Part shown: positions 33,738 through 43,258 of the stretch, piece after piece
How the letters are laid out: every line of letters begins with the position of its first letter
Numbering within the stretch: position 1 is the stretch's first letter
Source of the DNA: DATAFF01 sp044870245
Lineage (GTDB): Bacteria > Pseudomonadota > Alphaproteobacteria > Rhizobiales > Aestuariivirgaceae
Direction: 5' to 3'
Assembly (NCBI GenBank): GCA_044870245.1
Contig: JBIOYR010000050.1
Coordinates: forward strand, 1 to 64,000
DNA length: 64,000 nucleotides
Program-made: the position numbers and the translations under genes
The notes under the pieces: generated by a model
What the model was told of the DNA's origin: nothing
What the model saw: only the letters and a program-made list of their open reading frames with translations
Database searches by the model: none

Positions 33738-34373
33738 TCAGTGATCGAGCGACACCGTGGTTGCGGCGGCCTCGGGCGGCGCGCGATCGCTGATCGCGGA
33801 TTTGGCAGCGGGCACGAACAGACTTTGGACGAGCTCGCGCATCAGCGGCTCGATCGCTGCTGAATCGGAGCGCTCGGCGAGCGTGCGGATCAGCGCATCG
33901 ACCTGCTTTCGGCAGCTCTCCTCGGTCGCGCGAATGAGCAGGGTCGAAAGGCTCGCCTCCTTGTCGCGGTCGGCTTCGCGCGCGGCATAGGCGACCAGGC
34001 AGTTGCGCAGGTTGCGCACCGTCGCATCGCTCTTCATCCGCTTCCACGCGGCAGCCGATTTCAGCCGTGCAGATTGCGCGAGTTTGTCCCGCGCGGGATT
34101 GCGCACCGGCTTGCGCAGGCGGGGCTGCGGCTTGACCGGCTCGGCCGTGACACTGGCAGCCTTGGCGATCTCGGGACGGACAATCGGGCGTGGCGTCGGC
34201 TGACGCATGTCGCGACGCCAGAACCAATCCGACATTCCCCCGGGCTGGCCGAAATTGGCTTGCGGCGGCGGATCAGGATAGGTCGGGAATTGCTGTGCTG
34301 CGACAGGGGTGGGGAAGGTCAGGCATCCGCCAAGGACGAGAAGTGCAAGGCAGGCTGGGTGGCGCCCGTGCAT
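33738..34373 (-). CDS. Secreted hypothetical protein
   Basis: A 211-residue protein with an N-terminal signal (MHGRHPACLALLVLGGCLTFPTPVAAQ), possibly a lipoprotein (LGGC). A Pro-rich stretch (QFPTYPDPPPQANFGQPGG) and a basic middle region follow. The C-terminal helical part has RNCLVAYAAREADRDKEASL and EESCRKQVDALIRTLAE, with two cysteines. I do not recognise a family. It is convergent with sodC, only 2 bp apart. Confidence 0.6.
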   Translation of the reverse strand: MHGRHPACLALLVLGGCLTFPTPVAAQQFPTYPDPPPQANFGQPGGMSDWFWRRDMRQPTPRPIVRPEIAKAASVTAEPVKPQPRLRKPVRNPARDKLAQSARLKSAAAWKRMKSDATVRNLRNCLVAYAAREADRDKEASLSTLLIRATEESCRKQVDALIRTLAERSDSAAIEPLMRELVQSLFVPAAKSAISDRAPPEAAATTVSLDH

Positions 34374-34521
34374 GGTCGTAACCGCTGTGTTGGTGGAGCA
34401 CGCACAACGACGCTACTGACCTCGCCCCGAGCCTGACTGACGACCGCGGCGGCAAGATGGCGGCCCGGGCTCAGGGTCGGGTCCTCTCGACAAGGGCCAG
34501 GGGCTGGCGCCGGCCTCAAAG

Positions 34522-35124
34522 GTGCAGCACAATGCCAAGGCCTTGATGCAATTGCTCATCTGTCCCCGCATGCGATCGACTGCTGTCAGGTACCAGCACC
34601 GCCTTGCCAGATTGGACGACCTGCCGGCCATGCTGGCACTGGTGGATCGCGCGATCGGTGTGCTGCAAAGCGCGTTCCTCGACCCGGCCCAGATTGCCGC
34701 CAGCCGGGCGATCATGGGACTCGATACGCAACTCGTGACCGATGGGACCTATTTCGTGGTCGAGCAGGAAGGCAGGCTCGCCGGCTGCGGCGGCTGGAGC
34801 CTGCGTGCCACACTCTATGGGAGCGATGTGACAGCGGGGCGCAATCCGACGCTGCTCAATCCGGCGCGCGATCCCGCAAGAGTGAGGGCGATGTACACCG
34901 ATCCAAGCGAGGCACGCCGCGGCGTCGGGCGTCTCATCCTCAGCCTGTGCGAGAGCGCTGCGCGCCGGCACGGATTTCGGCGGCTCGAATTGATGGCGAC
35001 CATGGCAGGCGAGCCGCTTTACAGGGCCTGCGGCTTCGAACCGATCGAGCGGCTCGTTCATCACCAGGACGGAGTCGCGGTGCCGCTTGTCAGGATGGGC
35101 AAGGACCTGACCTCGTCCTTATGA
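34522..35124 (+). CDS. GNAT family N-acetyltransferase
   Basis: Up to 200 residues, with start uncertain (GTG 34522, ATG 34546 or ATG 34570). The GNAT acetyl-CoA loop is seen as MYTDPSEARRGVGRLILSLCE, preceded by TYFVVEQEGRLAGCGGWSL and followed by LMATMAGEPLYRACGFEPIER. These are the A and B motifs of the acetyltransferase fold. Substrate unknown. It precedes the kdp operon by about 95 bp on the same strand but is probably a separate unit. Confidence 0.82.
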   Translation: MQHNAKALMQLLICPRMRSTAVRYQHRLARLDDLPAMLALVDRAIGVLQSAFLDPAQIAASRAIMGLDTQLVTDGTYFVVEQEGRLAGCGGWSLRATLYGSDVTAGRNPTLLNPARDPARVRAMYTDPSEARRGVGRLILSLCESAARRHGFRRLELMATMAGEPLYRACGFEPIERLVHHQDGVAVPLVRMGKDLTSSL

Positions 35125-35219
35125 GATTCTTATAGGGCGGCGCGTTCTTTCCTCTCGAAGCTTTATGCCGGCGACGATAGCTAAGAGCTCTTTCGGTTTC
35201 GAACCTGAGGAGTTCTCCG

Positions 35220-35303
35220 ATGCTCGACATTATGATGCTCGCCTTGGGGCTTGGCTTCTTCGCGCTCTCCATCGGCTACGCGCATATCTGCGAGCGGCTC
35301 TGA
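35220..35303 (+). CDS. 27-residue membrane peptide upstream of kdpF
   Basis: The reading frame at 35220 encodes MLDIMMLALGLGFFALSIGY followed by AHICERL, a single hydrophobic helix. A TGAGGAGTTC ribosome-binding site lies just before it, and kdpF starts 3 bp after its stop. I have a recollection of comparable peptides in front of kdp genes in other Proteobacteria; no function is known. The tight spacing and clean start argue for translation. Confidence 0.6.
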   Translation: MLDIMMLALGLGFFALSIGYAHICERL

Positions 35304-35305
35304 CC

Positions 35306-35395
35306 ATGCCGTTCGACCATGTGCTGGCCGGCCTCGTGACGACAGGGCTCCTGGTCTACCTCACTTATGCGCTGGTGCGCCCCGAGCGGTTCTAG
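35306..35395 (+). CDS. kdpF: KdpF, small subunit of the K+-transporting ATPase
   Basis: A 29-residue single-helix peptide, MPFDHVLAGLVTTGLLVYLT then YALVRPERF, ending with the typical KdpF LxxPERF tail. It stabilises the KdpFABC complex in the inner membrane. It sits 3 bp after the 27-residue peptide gene and 10 bp before kdpA. Confidence 0.85.
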   Translation: MPFDHVLAGLVTTGLLVYLTYALVRPERF

Positions 35396-35405
35396 GAGCG
35401 CCATC

Positions 35406-37109
35406 ATGACCATCAATGGCTGGATTCAGATCGCCATCTATTGCGCCATCGTGCTCGCGCTGGTGCAGCCGCTCGGCGCCTTCATGACGAAGGTCTTCAA
35501 TGGCGAGCGGACGTTCCTGTCGCCGCTCTTGCGGCCGGTCGAAACGGGGCTGTACCGGCTTTGCGGCGTCGACGAGACCCGCGAGCAGGATTGGCTGACT
35601 TACACCATCGCGATGCTGCTGTTCCATATCGGCGGCTTCGTCCTTCTCTATGCGCTGCTGCGGCTGCAGGGATTTCTGCCGTTCAATCCGCAAGGAATGA
35701 CCGCCGTGCCGGAGACGCTCGCCTTCAACACCTCGGTCAGTTTCATCAGCAACACCAACTGGCAGAATTACGGTGGCGAGAGCACGCTCTCCTATCTCGT
35801 GCAGATGCTCGGGCTGACGCATCAGAACTTCCTGTCGGCGGCCACCGGCATTGCGCTGGCTATCGCTCTGATCCGGGGATTCGCCCGCGCCTCGACACGA
35901 ACGATCGGCAATTTCTGGGTCGATGTCACACGGACCACGCTTTACGTGCTGCTGCCGATCTGCGTAATCGGAACGATCGCGCTGGTCGCGCTCGGGGTGC
36001 CGCAGAATCTCGATTCCTATGTCGAAGCGACAACGCTCGAAGGCGCCAAGCAGGTCATCGCGCAGGGCCCGGTCGCCTCGCAGATGATGATCAAGCATCT
36101 CGGCACCAATGGCGGCGGCTTCTTCAATGCCAATGCGGCGCATCCCTATGAAAATCCCAACGCGGTCACCAATCTCATCCACATGGTGGCGATCTTCGCG
36201 ATCGGTGCGGCACTCACCAATGTGTTCGGTCGGATGGTCGGCAACCAGCGGCAGGGCTGGACGATCCTCGGCGCCATGGCGGCTCTCTTCATCGCTGGCG
36301 TCGCCGTGACCTATTGGGCGGAAGCTTCCGGCACCACCGCGCTCAATGCCCTCGGCCTCAGCGGTGGCAATATGGAGGGCAAGGAGGTACGCTTCGGCAT
36401 TCCGCTGTCGGCGCTCTTCGCCGTCGTCACCACGGCGGCCTCCTGCGGCGCCGTCAATGCGATGCATGACTCCTTCACCGCACTCGGCGGCATGATCCCG
36501 CTCATCAACATCCAGCTCGGCGAGATCATTGTCGGCGGAGTCGGCGCCGGGCTTTACGGCATGCTGCTGTTCGTCGTGCTGGCGATCTTCGTCGCCGGGC
36601 TGATGGTCGGGCGCACGCCGGAATATGTCGGCAAGAAGATCGAGGCGAAGGAAGTCAAGATGGCGATGCTCGCCGTGCTGATCCTGCCGCTCATGTATCT
36701 CGGCTGGACGGCGGTGGCGACGGTGCTGCCCTCGGCGGTCGCCTCTATCGCCAATCCGGGGCCGCATGGCTTCACCGAGATTCTCTACGCCTATACGTCG
36801 CAGACCGGCAATAACGGCTCGGCATTTGCGGGCCTGACCGGCAACACCCCGTTCTACAACATCACCGGCGGCATCGCGATGCTGGTCGGGCGATTCATCA
36901 TGATCATCCCGGCCATGGCCATTGCCGGCTCGATGGCGGCTAAGAAGCTGGTCCCGCCGTCGGCGGGGACCTTCCCGACCACCGGCGGCCTGTTCATCGG
37001 CCTCCTTGTCGGGGTGATCCTGATCGTCGGTGGGCTGACTTTCTTCCCGGCGCTGGCGCTCGGCCCCATCGTCGAGCATCTGGCGATGATCAACGGCACC
37101 CTGTTCTGA
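35406..37109 (+). CDS. kdpA: K+-transporting ATPase potassium-binding subunit KdpA
   Basis: A 567-residue polytopic protein from the ATG at 35406. It shows the four KdpA pore-loop regions: NTSVSFISNTNWQNYGGE, GTNGGGFFNANAAHPYENP, AVNAMHDSFTALGGM and YTSQTGNNGSAFAGL. It selects and translocates K+ in the KdpFABC pump. Length is normal (about 560). Confidence 0.96.
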   Translation: MTINGWIQIAIYCAIVLALVQPLGAFMTKVFNGERTFLSPLLRPVETGLYRLCGVDETREQDWLTYTIAMLLFHIGGFVLLYALLRLQGFLPFNPQGMTAVPETLAFNTSVSFISNTNWQNYGGESTLSYLVQMLGLTHQNFLSAATGIALAIALIRGFARASTRTIGNFWVDVTRTTLYVLLPICVIGTIALVALGVPQNLDSYVEATTLEGAKQVIAQGPVASQMMIKHLGTNGGGFFNANAAHPYENPNAVTNLIHMVAIFAIGAALTNVFGRMVGNQRQGWTILGAMAALFIAGVAVTYWAEASGTTALNALGLSGGNMEGKEVRFGIPLSALFAVVTTAASCGAVNAMHDSFTALGGMIPLINIQLGEIIVGGVGAGLYGMLLFVVLAIFVAGLMVGRTPEYVGKKIEAKEVKMAMLAVLILPLMYLGWTAVATVLPSAVASIANPGPHGFTEILYAYTSQTGNNGSAFAGLTGNTPFYNITGGIAMLVGRFIMIIPAMAIAGSMAAKKLVPPSAGTFPTTGGLFIGLLVGVILIVGGLTFFPALALGPIVEHLAMINGTLF

Positions 37110-37130
37110 ACGGTACGCGGAGCCCATTCG

Positions 37131-39209
37131 ATGACTGATACAGCACTTCGCCAGCGCGTCCCTGCCTCGGCCATGCTCGATCCCAAGATCGTATGGCCGG
37201 CAGCGGGATCGGCCTTCGCCAAGCTCGATCCACGGCTGATGGTCAAGAACCCGGTCATGTTCGTGGTGGAGATGGTGGCCCTGCTCACCACGATCCTGTT
37301 CATCCGTGACCTTGTCATCGGCGCCGACCGGCTCGGCTTCACCTTCCAGATCATTCTCTGGCTGTGGATCACGGTGATCTTCGCCAATTTCGCCGAGGCG
37401 GTGGCGGAAGGACGCGGCAAGGCGCAGGCCGCCGCGCTCCGCCAGGCACGGGAGAAGCTCACCGCCAAGCTCATCACCGACGAGCCGAAGAACGTCTACA
37501 TCCCGATCAACGCGCTCGAGCTGTCACCCGGCCAGCTGGTGCTGGTCGAAGCAGGCGACCTCATTCCGTCGGACGGCGAGGTCGTCGAGGGCGTCGCCTC
37601 GGTCAACGAGGCAGCGATCACCGGTGAATCGGCGCCGGTGATCCGCGAGGCCGGCGGCGACCGCTCGGCGGTGACCGGCGGCACGCAGGTGCTGTCGGAC
37701 TGGATCAAGGTCCGGATCACGGCGGCGCCCGGCTCGACCTTTCTCGACCGGATGATCGCACTGGTCGAAGGCGCCGAACGCCAGAAGACACCCAACGAGA
37801 TCGCGCTCAACATCCTGCTCGCCGGGCTCACCATCATCTTCGTCTTCGCCACGGCGACGATTCCGAGCTTTGCCGCCTATGCCCATGGAACCATCCCGAT
37901 CGTGGTGATCGTGGCGCTGTTCGTGACCCTCATTCCGACGACGATCGGCGCATTGCTGTCGGCGATCGGCATTGCCGGGATGGATCGCCTGGTCCGCTTC
38001 AACGTGCTCGCCACATCGGGCCGCGCGGTCGAGGCGGCCGGCGACGTCGATACGCTGCTGCTCGACAAGACCGGCACGATCACCCTGGGCAACCGCCAGG
38101 CGACGGAGTTCAAGCCGCTGAAAGGCGTCAGCGAGCGGGAGCTGGCGGAGGCGGCGCAGCTCGCCTCGCTCGCCGACGAGACGCCGGAAGGGCGCTCGAT
38201 CGTGGTGCTCGCCAAGGACAAGCATGGGCTGAGGGGACGCGATCTTGCCGAGCTCGGTGCCAGCTTCATCCCCTTCACCGCCCAGAGCCGGATGAGCGGA
38301 GTCGAGGTCGGCGGATCGTCGGTTCGGAAGGGCGCGGTGGACTCTGTCCTCTCTTATGCAGGCAGCCTGCCGCGGCCAGAAAGCGGTGCAGAGGCGGTGC
38401 GCGAGGTCAAGGCGATTGCCGAGACCATCGCCAAGACCGGCGGCACCCCGCTCGCCGTCATCAAGAACGGCAAGCTGCTCGGCGTGGTCCATCTCAAGGA
38501 TGTGGTGAAGGGCGGCATTCGCGAGCGGTTTGCCGAGCTTCGTCGCATGGGCATCCGCACCATCATGATCACCGGCGACAATCCGATGACCGCGGCGGCC
38601 ATTGCCGCCGAAGCGGGGGTCGATGATTTTCTTGCCCAGGCGACGCCCGAGGACAAGCTCAAGCTGATCCGCCGGGAGCAGGCCGGCGGCAAGCTCGTGG
38701 CGATGGCGGGGGACGGCACGAACGACGCGCCGGCGCTGGCGCAGGCCGATGTCGGGGTGGCGATGAACACCGGCACCCAGGCGGCGCGCGAGGCGGGCAA
38801 CATGGTCGACCTCGACTCCAATCCCACCAAGCTCCTGGAGATCGTCGAGATCGGCAAGCAGCTCTTGATGACCCGCGGGGCACTGACGACATTCTCGATC
38901 GCCAACGATGTCGCGAAGTATTTCGCCATCATCCCGGCGATGTTCCTCGCCTTCTACCCGCAGCTGCAGGCGCTCAACGTCATGCGGCTGGCCACGCCCG
39001 AAAGCGCGATCCTGTCTGCCATTATCTTCAATGCGCTGATCATCGTGGCGCTGATCCCGCTTGCTCTCAAAGGCGTGGCGTATCGTCCGATCGGGGCCGG
39101 GCCGCTGCTCCGGCGCAATCTGCTGATCTATGGCGTTGGCGGTATCGTCCTGCCCTTTGTCGGCATCAAGGCGATCGACCTCGCGATCGGCGCGCTCGGC
39201 CTCGCGTGA
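37131..39209 (+). CDS. kdpB: K+-transporting P-type ATPase subunit KdpB
   Basis: A 692-residue P-type ATPase. The phosphorylated aspartate is in LLLDKTGTITLGN (residue 312). The TGES loop is AAITGESAPVIREAGGD, the hinge is MAGDGTNDAPALAQADVGVAMNTGTQAAREA, and the nucleotide site includes FTAQSRMSGVE. It hydrolyses ATP to drive KdpA. It lies between kdpA (21 bp) and kdpC (12 bp). Confidence 0.97.
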   Translation: MTDTALRQRVPASAMLDPKIVWPAAGSAFAKLDPRLMVKNPVMFVVEMVALLTTILFIRDLVIGADRLGFTFQIILWLWITVIFANFAEAVAEGRGKAQAAALRQAREKLTAKLITDEPKNVYIPINALELSPGQLVLVEAGDLIPSDGEVVEGVASVNEAAITGESAPVIREAGGDRSAVTGGTQVLSDWIKVRITAAPGSTFLDRMIALVEGAERQKTPNEIALNILLAGLTIIFVFATATIPSFAAYAHGTIPIVVIVALFVTLIPTTIGALLSAIGIAGMDRLVRFNVLATSGRAVEAAGDVDTLLLDKTGTITLGNRQATEFKPLKGVSERELAEAAQLASLADETPEGRSIVVLAKDKHGLRGRDLAELGASFIPFTAQSRMSGVEVGGSSVRKGAVDSVLSYAGSLPRPESGAEAVREVKAIAETIAKTGGTPLAVIKNGKLLGVVHLKDVVKGGIRERFAELRRMGIRTIMITGDNPMTAAAIAAEAGVDDFLAQATPEDKLKLIRREQAGGKLVAMAGDGTNDAPALAQADVGVAMNTGTQAAREAGNMVDLDSNPTKLLEIVEIGKQLLMTRGALTTFSIANDVAKYFAIIPAMFLAFYPQLQALNVMRLATPESAILSAIIFNALIIVALIPLALKGVAYRPIGAGPLLRRNLLIYGVGGIVLPFVGIKAIDLAIGALGLA

Positions 39210-39221
39210 AGGAGATCTGAC

Positions 39222-39824
39222 ATGCTGAATGAAATCCGCCCAGCCGTCCTGCTGCTGATTGCGCTGACGCTGCTCACCGGCCTTGCCTATCCGCTGGCCA
39301 TGACCGGCATCGCGGCCATGCTCTTCCCGAAAAACGCCCAGGGCAGCCTGATCGAGCGCGACGGCAAGGTCGTCGGCTCGGCGCTGATCGGCCAGGAGTT
39401 CAATAGCGAGCGCTATTTCCACGGCCGCCCGTCGGTTACGCTGGGGCCCGATCCGGCGGATCCATCGAAGTCGGTGGTTCAGCCCTATAATGCCGCCAAT
39501 TCCATGGGGTCGAATCTCGGGCCGACCAACAGGGCGCTGGCGACCCGTGTCGCGGAAGAGGTGAACCGGCTGAAGCAGGAGAACCCCACCATGCCGGTGC
39601 CGGTCGATCTGGTGACGACGACGGCCAGCGGCCTCGATCCGGACATCTCGCCCGAGGCCGCTTTCTTCCAGGTGCCGCGCATCGCCAAGGCGCGCGGCCT
39701 GCCGGAGGAGCGGCTGCGCCAGCTCGTCGAGGCGCATGTCGAGCGGCGCGTCCTGGGCGTGCTGGGCGAACCGCGGGTCAATGTGCTGCTGTTGAACCTG
39801 GCGCTCGATCAGATGGCGAGTTGA
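39222..39824 (+). CDS. kdpC: K+-transporting ATPase subunit KdpC
   Basis: A 200-residue protein with one N-terminal membrane helix (AVLLLIALTLLTGLAYPLAMTG). The KdpC segments are GSALIGQEFNSERYFHGRPS, AANSMGSNLGPTNRAL, PVPVDLVTTTASGLDPDISP and LPEERLRQLVEAHVERR. It completes the pump. kdpD follows after 33 bp, so the sensor is in the same operon. Confidence 0.96.
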   Translation: MLNEIRPAVLLLIALTLLTGLAYPLAMTGIAAMLFPKNAQGSLIERDGKVVGSALIGQEFNSERYFHGRPSVTLGPDPADPSKSVVQPYNAANSMGSNLGPTNRALATRVAEEVNRLKQENPTMPVPVDLVTTTASGLDPDISPEAAFFQVPRIAKARGLPEERLRQLVEAHVERRVLGVLGEPRVNVLLLNLALDQMAS

Positions 39825-39857
39825 CAAGAATTCCGGTTTCGCAAACTGTCGAGCTTG

Positions 39858-42563
39858 ATGGCTGAGAACCGCCGAAACCATGACAAGCGACCATCGCCCG
39901 AGGCGCTTCTGGAGAACGCCCAGCGCGAGGGACAGGGGCGGCTGAAGATTTTCCTCGGGGCGGCGCCCGGGGTCGGCAAAACCTTCGAGATGCTGCAGTC
40001 GGCCCGCGCCAAACACGAGGAGGGGGTGGACATCGTCGTCGGCGTGGTCGAGACCCATGGGCGCAAGGAGACGCAGGCGCTGCTCGAGGGTCTCGAGGTC
40101 ATTCCGCGGCGGCGGGTCACTTACAAGGGAGCTCATCTCGACGAGATGGATCTCGACGCCATTCTGCGCCGGGCTCCCGAGCTCGTGCTGGTCGACGAGC
40201 TGGCCCACAGCAATGCGCCGGGAAGCTGCCACCCGAAGCGTCATCGCGATGTCGAGGAGCTGCTGGCAGCCGGCATCGACGTCTACACCACGGTCAATAT
40301 CCAGCACATTGAAAGCCTGAACGACATCGTGGCGCAGATCACCTCGGTCAGGGTTCGCGAGACCGTGCCCGATTCGATCATCGATCGCGGCGACGATATC
40401 GAGGTCATCGACATCACGCCGGACGACCTGATCCAGCGGCTCAAGGAAGGCAAGGTCTATGTGCCGCAGACGGCGCGGCGGGCGCTCGATCATTATTTTT
40501 CACCAGGCAACCTGACAGCGCTGCGCGAGCTGGCGCTGCGGCGGACGGCGCAACGGGTCGACGAGCAGCTGCTGTCGCATATGCAGGCGCATGCCATCTC
40601 CGGCCCGTGGCCGGCCGGCGACCGGGTGATGGTGTGCATCGACGAAGGGCCCGGCAGCGCGTCGCTGGTGCGCTACACCCGTCGCATGGCAGAACGGTTG
40701 CGGGCGCCGTGGACGGCATTTCATGTGGAAACCACGCGGTCGCTGCGGTTCAGCGAGGAGGAGCGCGATCGGATCTCCAACACGCTGCGGCTGGCGCATC
40801 AGCTGGGTGGCGAGTCGGCGATAATTCCCGGACATGATCCGGTGGAAGAGATCATGCGCTATGCGGAGCCCAACAATGTCTCCCATATCGTCATCGGCAA
40901 ATCGACAAAGTCACGCCTTGCCGAGCTCGTTCGAGGGTCGGTGACGCACGAGCTGATGCGGCGCGCGGGGGCGATCAGCGTGCATGTCGTCGCACCGCGC
41001 GATCCCGACACTGCGCTGTCGAACCGGACGGCGGCACGGCGTGAATCGGTCCGGACCGATATCCTGCCCTATGCGTGGAGCACCGCCTTCGTCGCGGTCG
41101 CCCTCGGCTGCGGCATGATCCTCGACGAAGTCCTCGCGGTGCAGAACATCGCGCTCGTGTTTCTGACCGCCGTGTTGGCGAGCGCCATCACCTATGGGCT
41201 GATGCCGGCGCTCTACGCCTCCATCATCAGCATGCTGGCGTTCAACTTCTTCTTCCTGCCTCCGCTCTATACCTTCAGCATCGCGGAGACGGAAAACGTC
41301 GTCGCCTTGTTCTTCTTCCTGGTGATCGCCGTCATCGCCAGCAATCTGACCGCGCGGGTGCGCAGCCAGGCGGTGGTGGCACGCCAGCGCGCCAAGACCA
41401 CCGAGGATCTTTATCTGTTCAGCCGCAAGCTCGCCGGTACGGCCGCGCTCGACGATGTGCTGTGGGCCACCGCCTTCCAGGTCGCTTCGATGCTGAAGGT
41501 GCAGGTGGTGATCCTGATCGCCGAGGATGACGAGCTGACGGTCAGGACCGGCTATCCGCCGGAGGACACGCTTGATGAAGCCGATGTCGCCGCCGCCAAA
41601 TGGGCGTTCAAGAACAACCGGACGTCAGGCCGCGGGAGCGACACCTTGCCGGGCGCCAAGCGCCTGTTCATTCCGATGCGCACCGGCCGCGGTGTGGTGG
41701 GCGTGGTCGGCATCGACAGCGACAAGGAGGGGCCGCTCCTCACGCCGGAGCAGCAGCGGCTGCTCGACGCGCTGATCGACCAGGCGGCGCTGGCGGTCGA
41801 CCGGGTGCGCCTTGCCGCCGATGCCGACCGCACGAAGCTCGCGCTTGAGGCCGACCGGCTGCGCTCGGCGCTGCTCACCTCGATCTCGCATGATCTCAAG
41901 ACACCGCTTGCGGCGATCATCGGCGCGGCGGGAACGCTGCGCGATTTCGGCAATGTCCTGAACGAGGCGGCCAAGCGCGATCTTGTCGCGACGGTGCACG
42001 AGGAGGCCGACAGGCTCAATCGCTTCATCGCCAATCTGCTCGACATGACGCGGATCGAGTCGGGTGCCATCGAGCCGCAAGGGTCGTTGCACGATGTCGG
42101 CGAGATCATCGGCAGTGCGCTCCAGCGGGCTGCCAAGGTGCTGGCGGAGCATCGGCTCGAGGTGGAGATCGCCGAGACCTTGCCGATGGTGAGGCTCGAT
42201 GCGGTGCTGTTCGAGCAGGTCCTGTTCAACATTCTCGACAATGCCGCGAAATATGCGCCGGTGAACTCGACGATCCGCCTGCGCGCCTGGGAGAGCGAGG
42301 GCAAGCTGGCGCTGCAGATCCTCGATGAGGGCGACGGCATCCCGCCGGAGGATGTCGAGCGGATCTTCGACAAATTCTACCGGGTGCGGAAGGGCGATCG
42401 GGTGCGGGCCGGCACCGGGCTCGGCCTGCCGATCTGCCGCGGCTTCATCGAGGCGATGGGCGGCACCATCGAGGCGGCCAACCGCTCCGATCGTTCCGGG
42501 GCGGTGATCACCATCAAGCTGCCGGTTCCGAGCGACCGGCCGCAGCTCGAGGAGGTTGCATGA
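39858..42563 (+). CDS. kdpD: Sensor histidine kinase KdpD
   Basis: A 901-residue protein. The N-terminal KdpD domain has a Walker A motif, LGAAPGVGKTFEML, and VDELAHSNAPG. Next comes a USP-like domain, then four membrane helices around DILPYAWSTAF to FFFLVIAVIASNLTA, a GAF domain, and a histidine kinase core with SISHDLKTPLAAI (H box), NILDNAAKYAPV (N box) and RAGTGLGLPICRG (G box). It senses K+ limitation or osmotic stress and phosphorylates KdpE. ATG at 39858 chosen over TTG 39855. Overlaps kdpE by 4 bp. Confidence 0.96.
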   Translation: MAENRRNHDKRPSPEALLENAQREGQGRLKIFLGAAPGVGKTFEMLQSARAKHEEGVDIVVGVVETHGRKETQALLEGLEVIPRRRVTYKGAHLDEMDLDAILRRAPELVLVDELAHSNAPGSCHPKRHRDVEELLAAGIDVYTTVNIQHIESLNDIVAQITSVRVRETVPDSIIDRGDDIEVIDITPDDLIQRLKEGKVYVPQTARRALDHYFSPGNLTALRELALRRTAQRVDEQLLSHMQAHAISGPWPAGDRVMVCIDEGPGSASLVRYTRRMAERLRAPWTAFHVETTRSLRFSEEERDRISNTLRLAHQLGGESAIIPGHDPVEEIMRYAEPNNVSHIVIGKSTKSRLAELVRGSVTHELMRRAGAISVHVVAPRDPDTALSNRTAARRESVRTDILPYAWSTAFVAVALGCGMILDEVLAVQNIALVFLTAVLASAITYGLMPALYASIISMLAFNFFFLPPLYTFSIAETENVVALFFFLVIAVIASNLTARVRSQAVVARQRAKTTEDLYLFSRKLAGTAALDDVLWATAFQVASMLKVQVVILIAEDDELTVRTGYPPEDTLDEADVAAAKWAFKNNRTSGRGSDTLPGAKRLFIPMRTGRGVVGVVGIDSDKEGPLLTPEQQRLLDALIDQAALAVDRVRLAADADRTKLALEADRLRSALLTSISHDLKTPLAAIIGAAGTLRDFGNVLNEAAKRDLVATVHEEADRLNRFIANLLDMTRIESGAIEPQGSLHDVGEIIGSALQRAAKVLAEHRLEVEIAETLPMVRLDAVLFEQVLFNILDNAAKYAPVNSTIRLRAWESEGKLALQILDEGDGIPPEDVERIFDKFYRVRKGDRVRAGTGLGLPICRGFIEAMGGTIEAANRSDRSGAVITIKLPVPSDRPQLEEVA

Positions 42564-43252
42564 GCGCGCCCGCGGTCAAGATCCTTGTGGTCGATGACGA
42601 GCCGCCGATCCGGCGGTTGCTCAGAACCGGGCTCGCGACGCAGGACTATGTGATTGCCGAGGCGGCGGATGCCAGGCAGGCCGAGGCGCATCTCAAGAGC
42701 GAGAAGGCCGATCTGATCGTGCTTGATCTCGGACTGCCGGATCGCAATGGCCTCGATCTCCTCAAGGATCTGCGCGGCGGCGGAGTCGATGTGCCGGTGG
42801 TCGTGCTGTCGAGCCGCGCCGACGAAGCGGGAATAGTGCAGGCGCTCGAGCTCGGTGCCGACGACTATGTGACCAAGCCGTTCAGCATGAACGAGTTGAT
42901 CGCCCGCATCAAAGTGGCGCTTCGCCACCGCCTGCAGGAGCAAGGCGAGAAGCCGGTGTTCAAGGTCGGCGAACTCACGGTCGATCTGGTCCGGCGAATG
43001 GTCAAGCTCGGCGACAACGAGGTCAAGCTGTCGCCACGCGAATATGAGATCTTGCGGACGCTGGTCAAGCACGCCGGACGCGTGCTGACGCACCAGGCGT
43101 TGATGCGGGAGGTCTGGGGCGGCAGCGCGGATGTGCAGAATCTGCGGGTCCATGTGCGCCAGCTCCGCCAGAAGATCGAGCCGGACCCGGAGCAACCTCG
43201 CTACATCCTGACGGAGACCGGCGTCGGCTACCGGCTGCGTGCTCCCGAATGA
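42560..43252 (+). CDS. kdpE: Response regulator KdpE
   Basis: A 230-residue OmpR-type regulator. The receiver domain has VVDDEPPIRRLL, phospho-Asp in LIVLDLGLPDRNG, and VTKPFSMNELIAR. The winged-helix DNA-binding domain has LSPREYEILRTLVKHAGRVLTH and VRQLRQKIEPDPEQPRYILTETGVGYRL. It activates kdpFABC transcription when phosphorylated by KdpD. ATGA overlap with kdpD. Confidence 0.97.
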   Translation: MSAPAVKILVVDDEPPIRRLLRTGLATQDYVIAEAADARQAEAHLKSEKADLIVLDLGLPDRNGLDLLKDLRGGGVDVPVVVLSSRADEAGIVQALELGADDYVTKPFSMNELIARIKVALRHRLQEQGEKPVFKVGELTVDLVRRMVKLGDNEVKLSPREYEILRTLVKHAGRVLTHQALMREVWGGSADVQNLRVHVRQLRQKIEPDPEQPRYILTETGVGYRLRAPE

Positions 43253-43258
43253 TTCAGA

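Noticed and set aside
35361..37127. 588-codon minus-strand frame opposite kdpA
   Set aside because: Composition is that of an antisense shadow, with no start signal and no recognisable motif.
37524..40493. 989-codon minus-strand open frame opposite kdpBCD
   Set aside because: It is a GC-bias shadow: the product is His/Arg/Asp-rich without domains, while the plus strand encodes clear KdpB, KdpC and KdpD.
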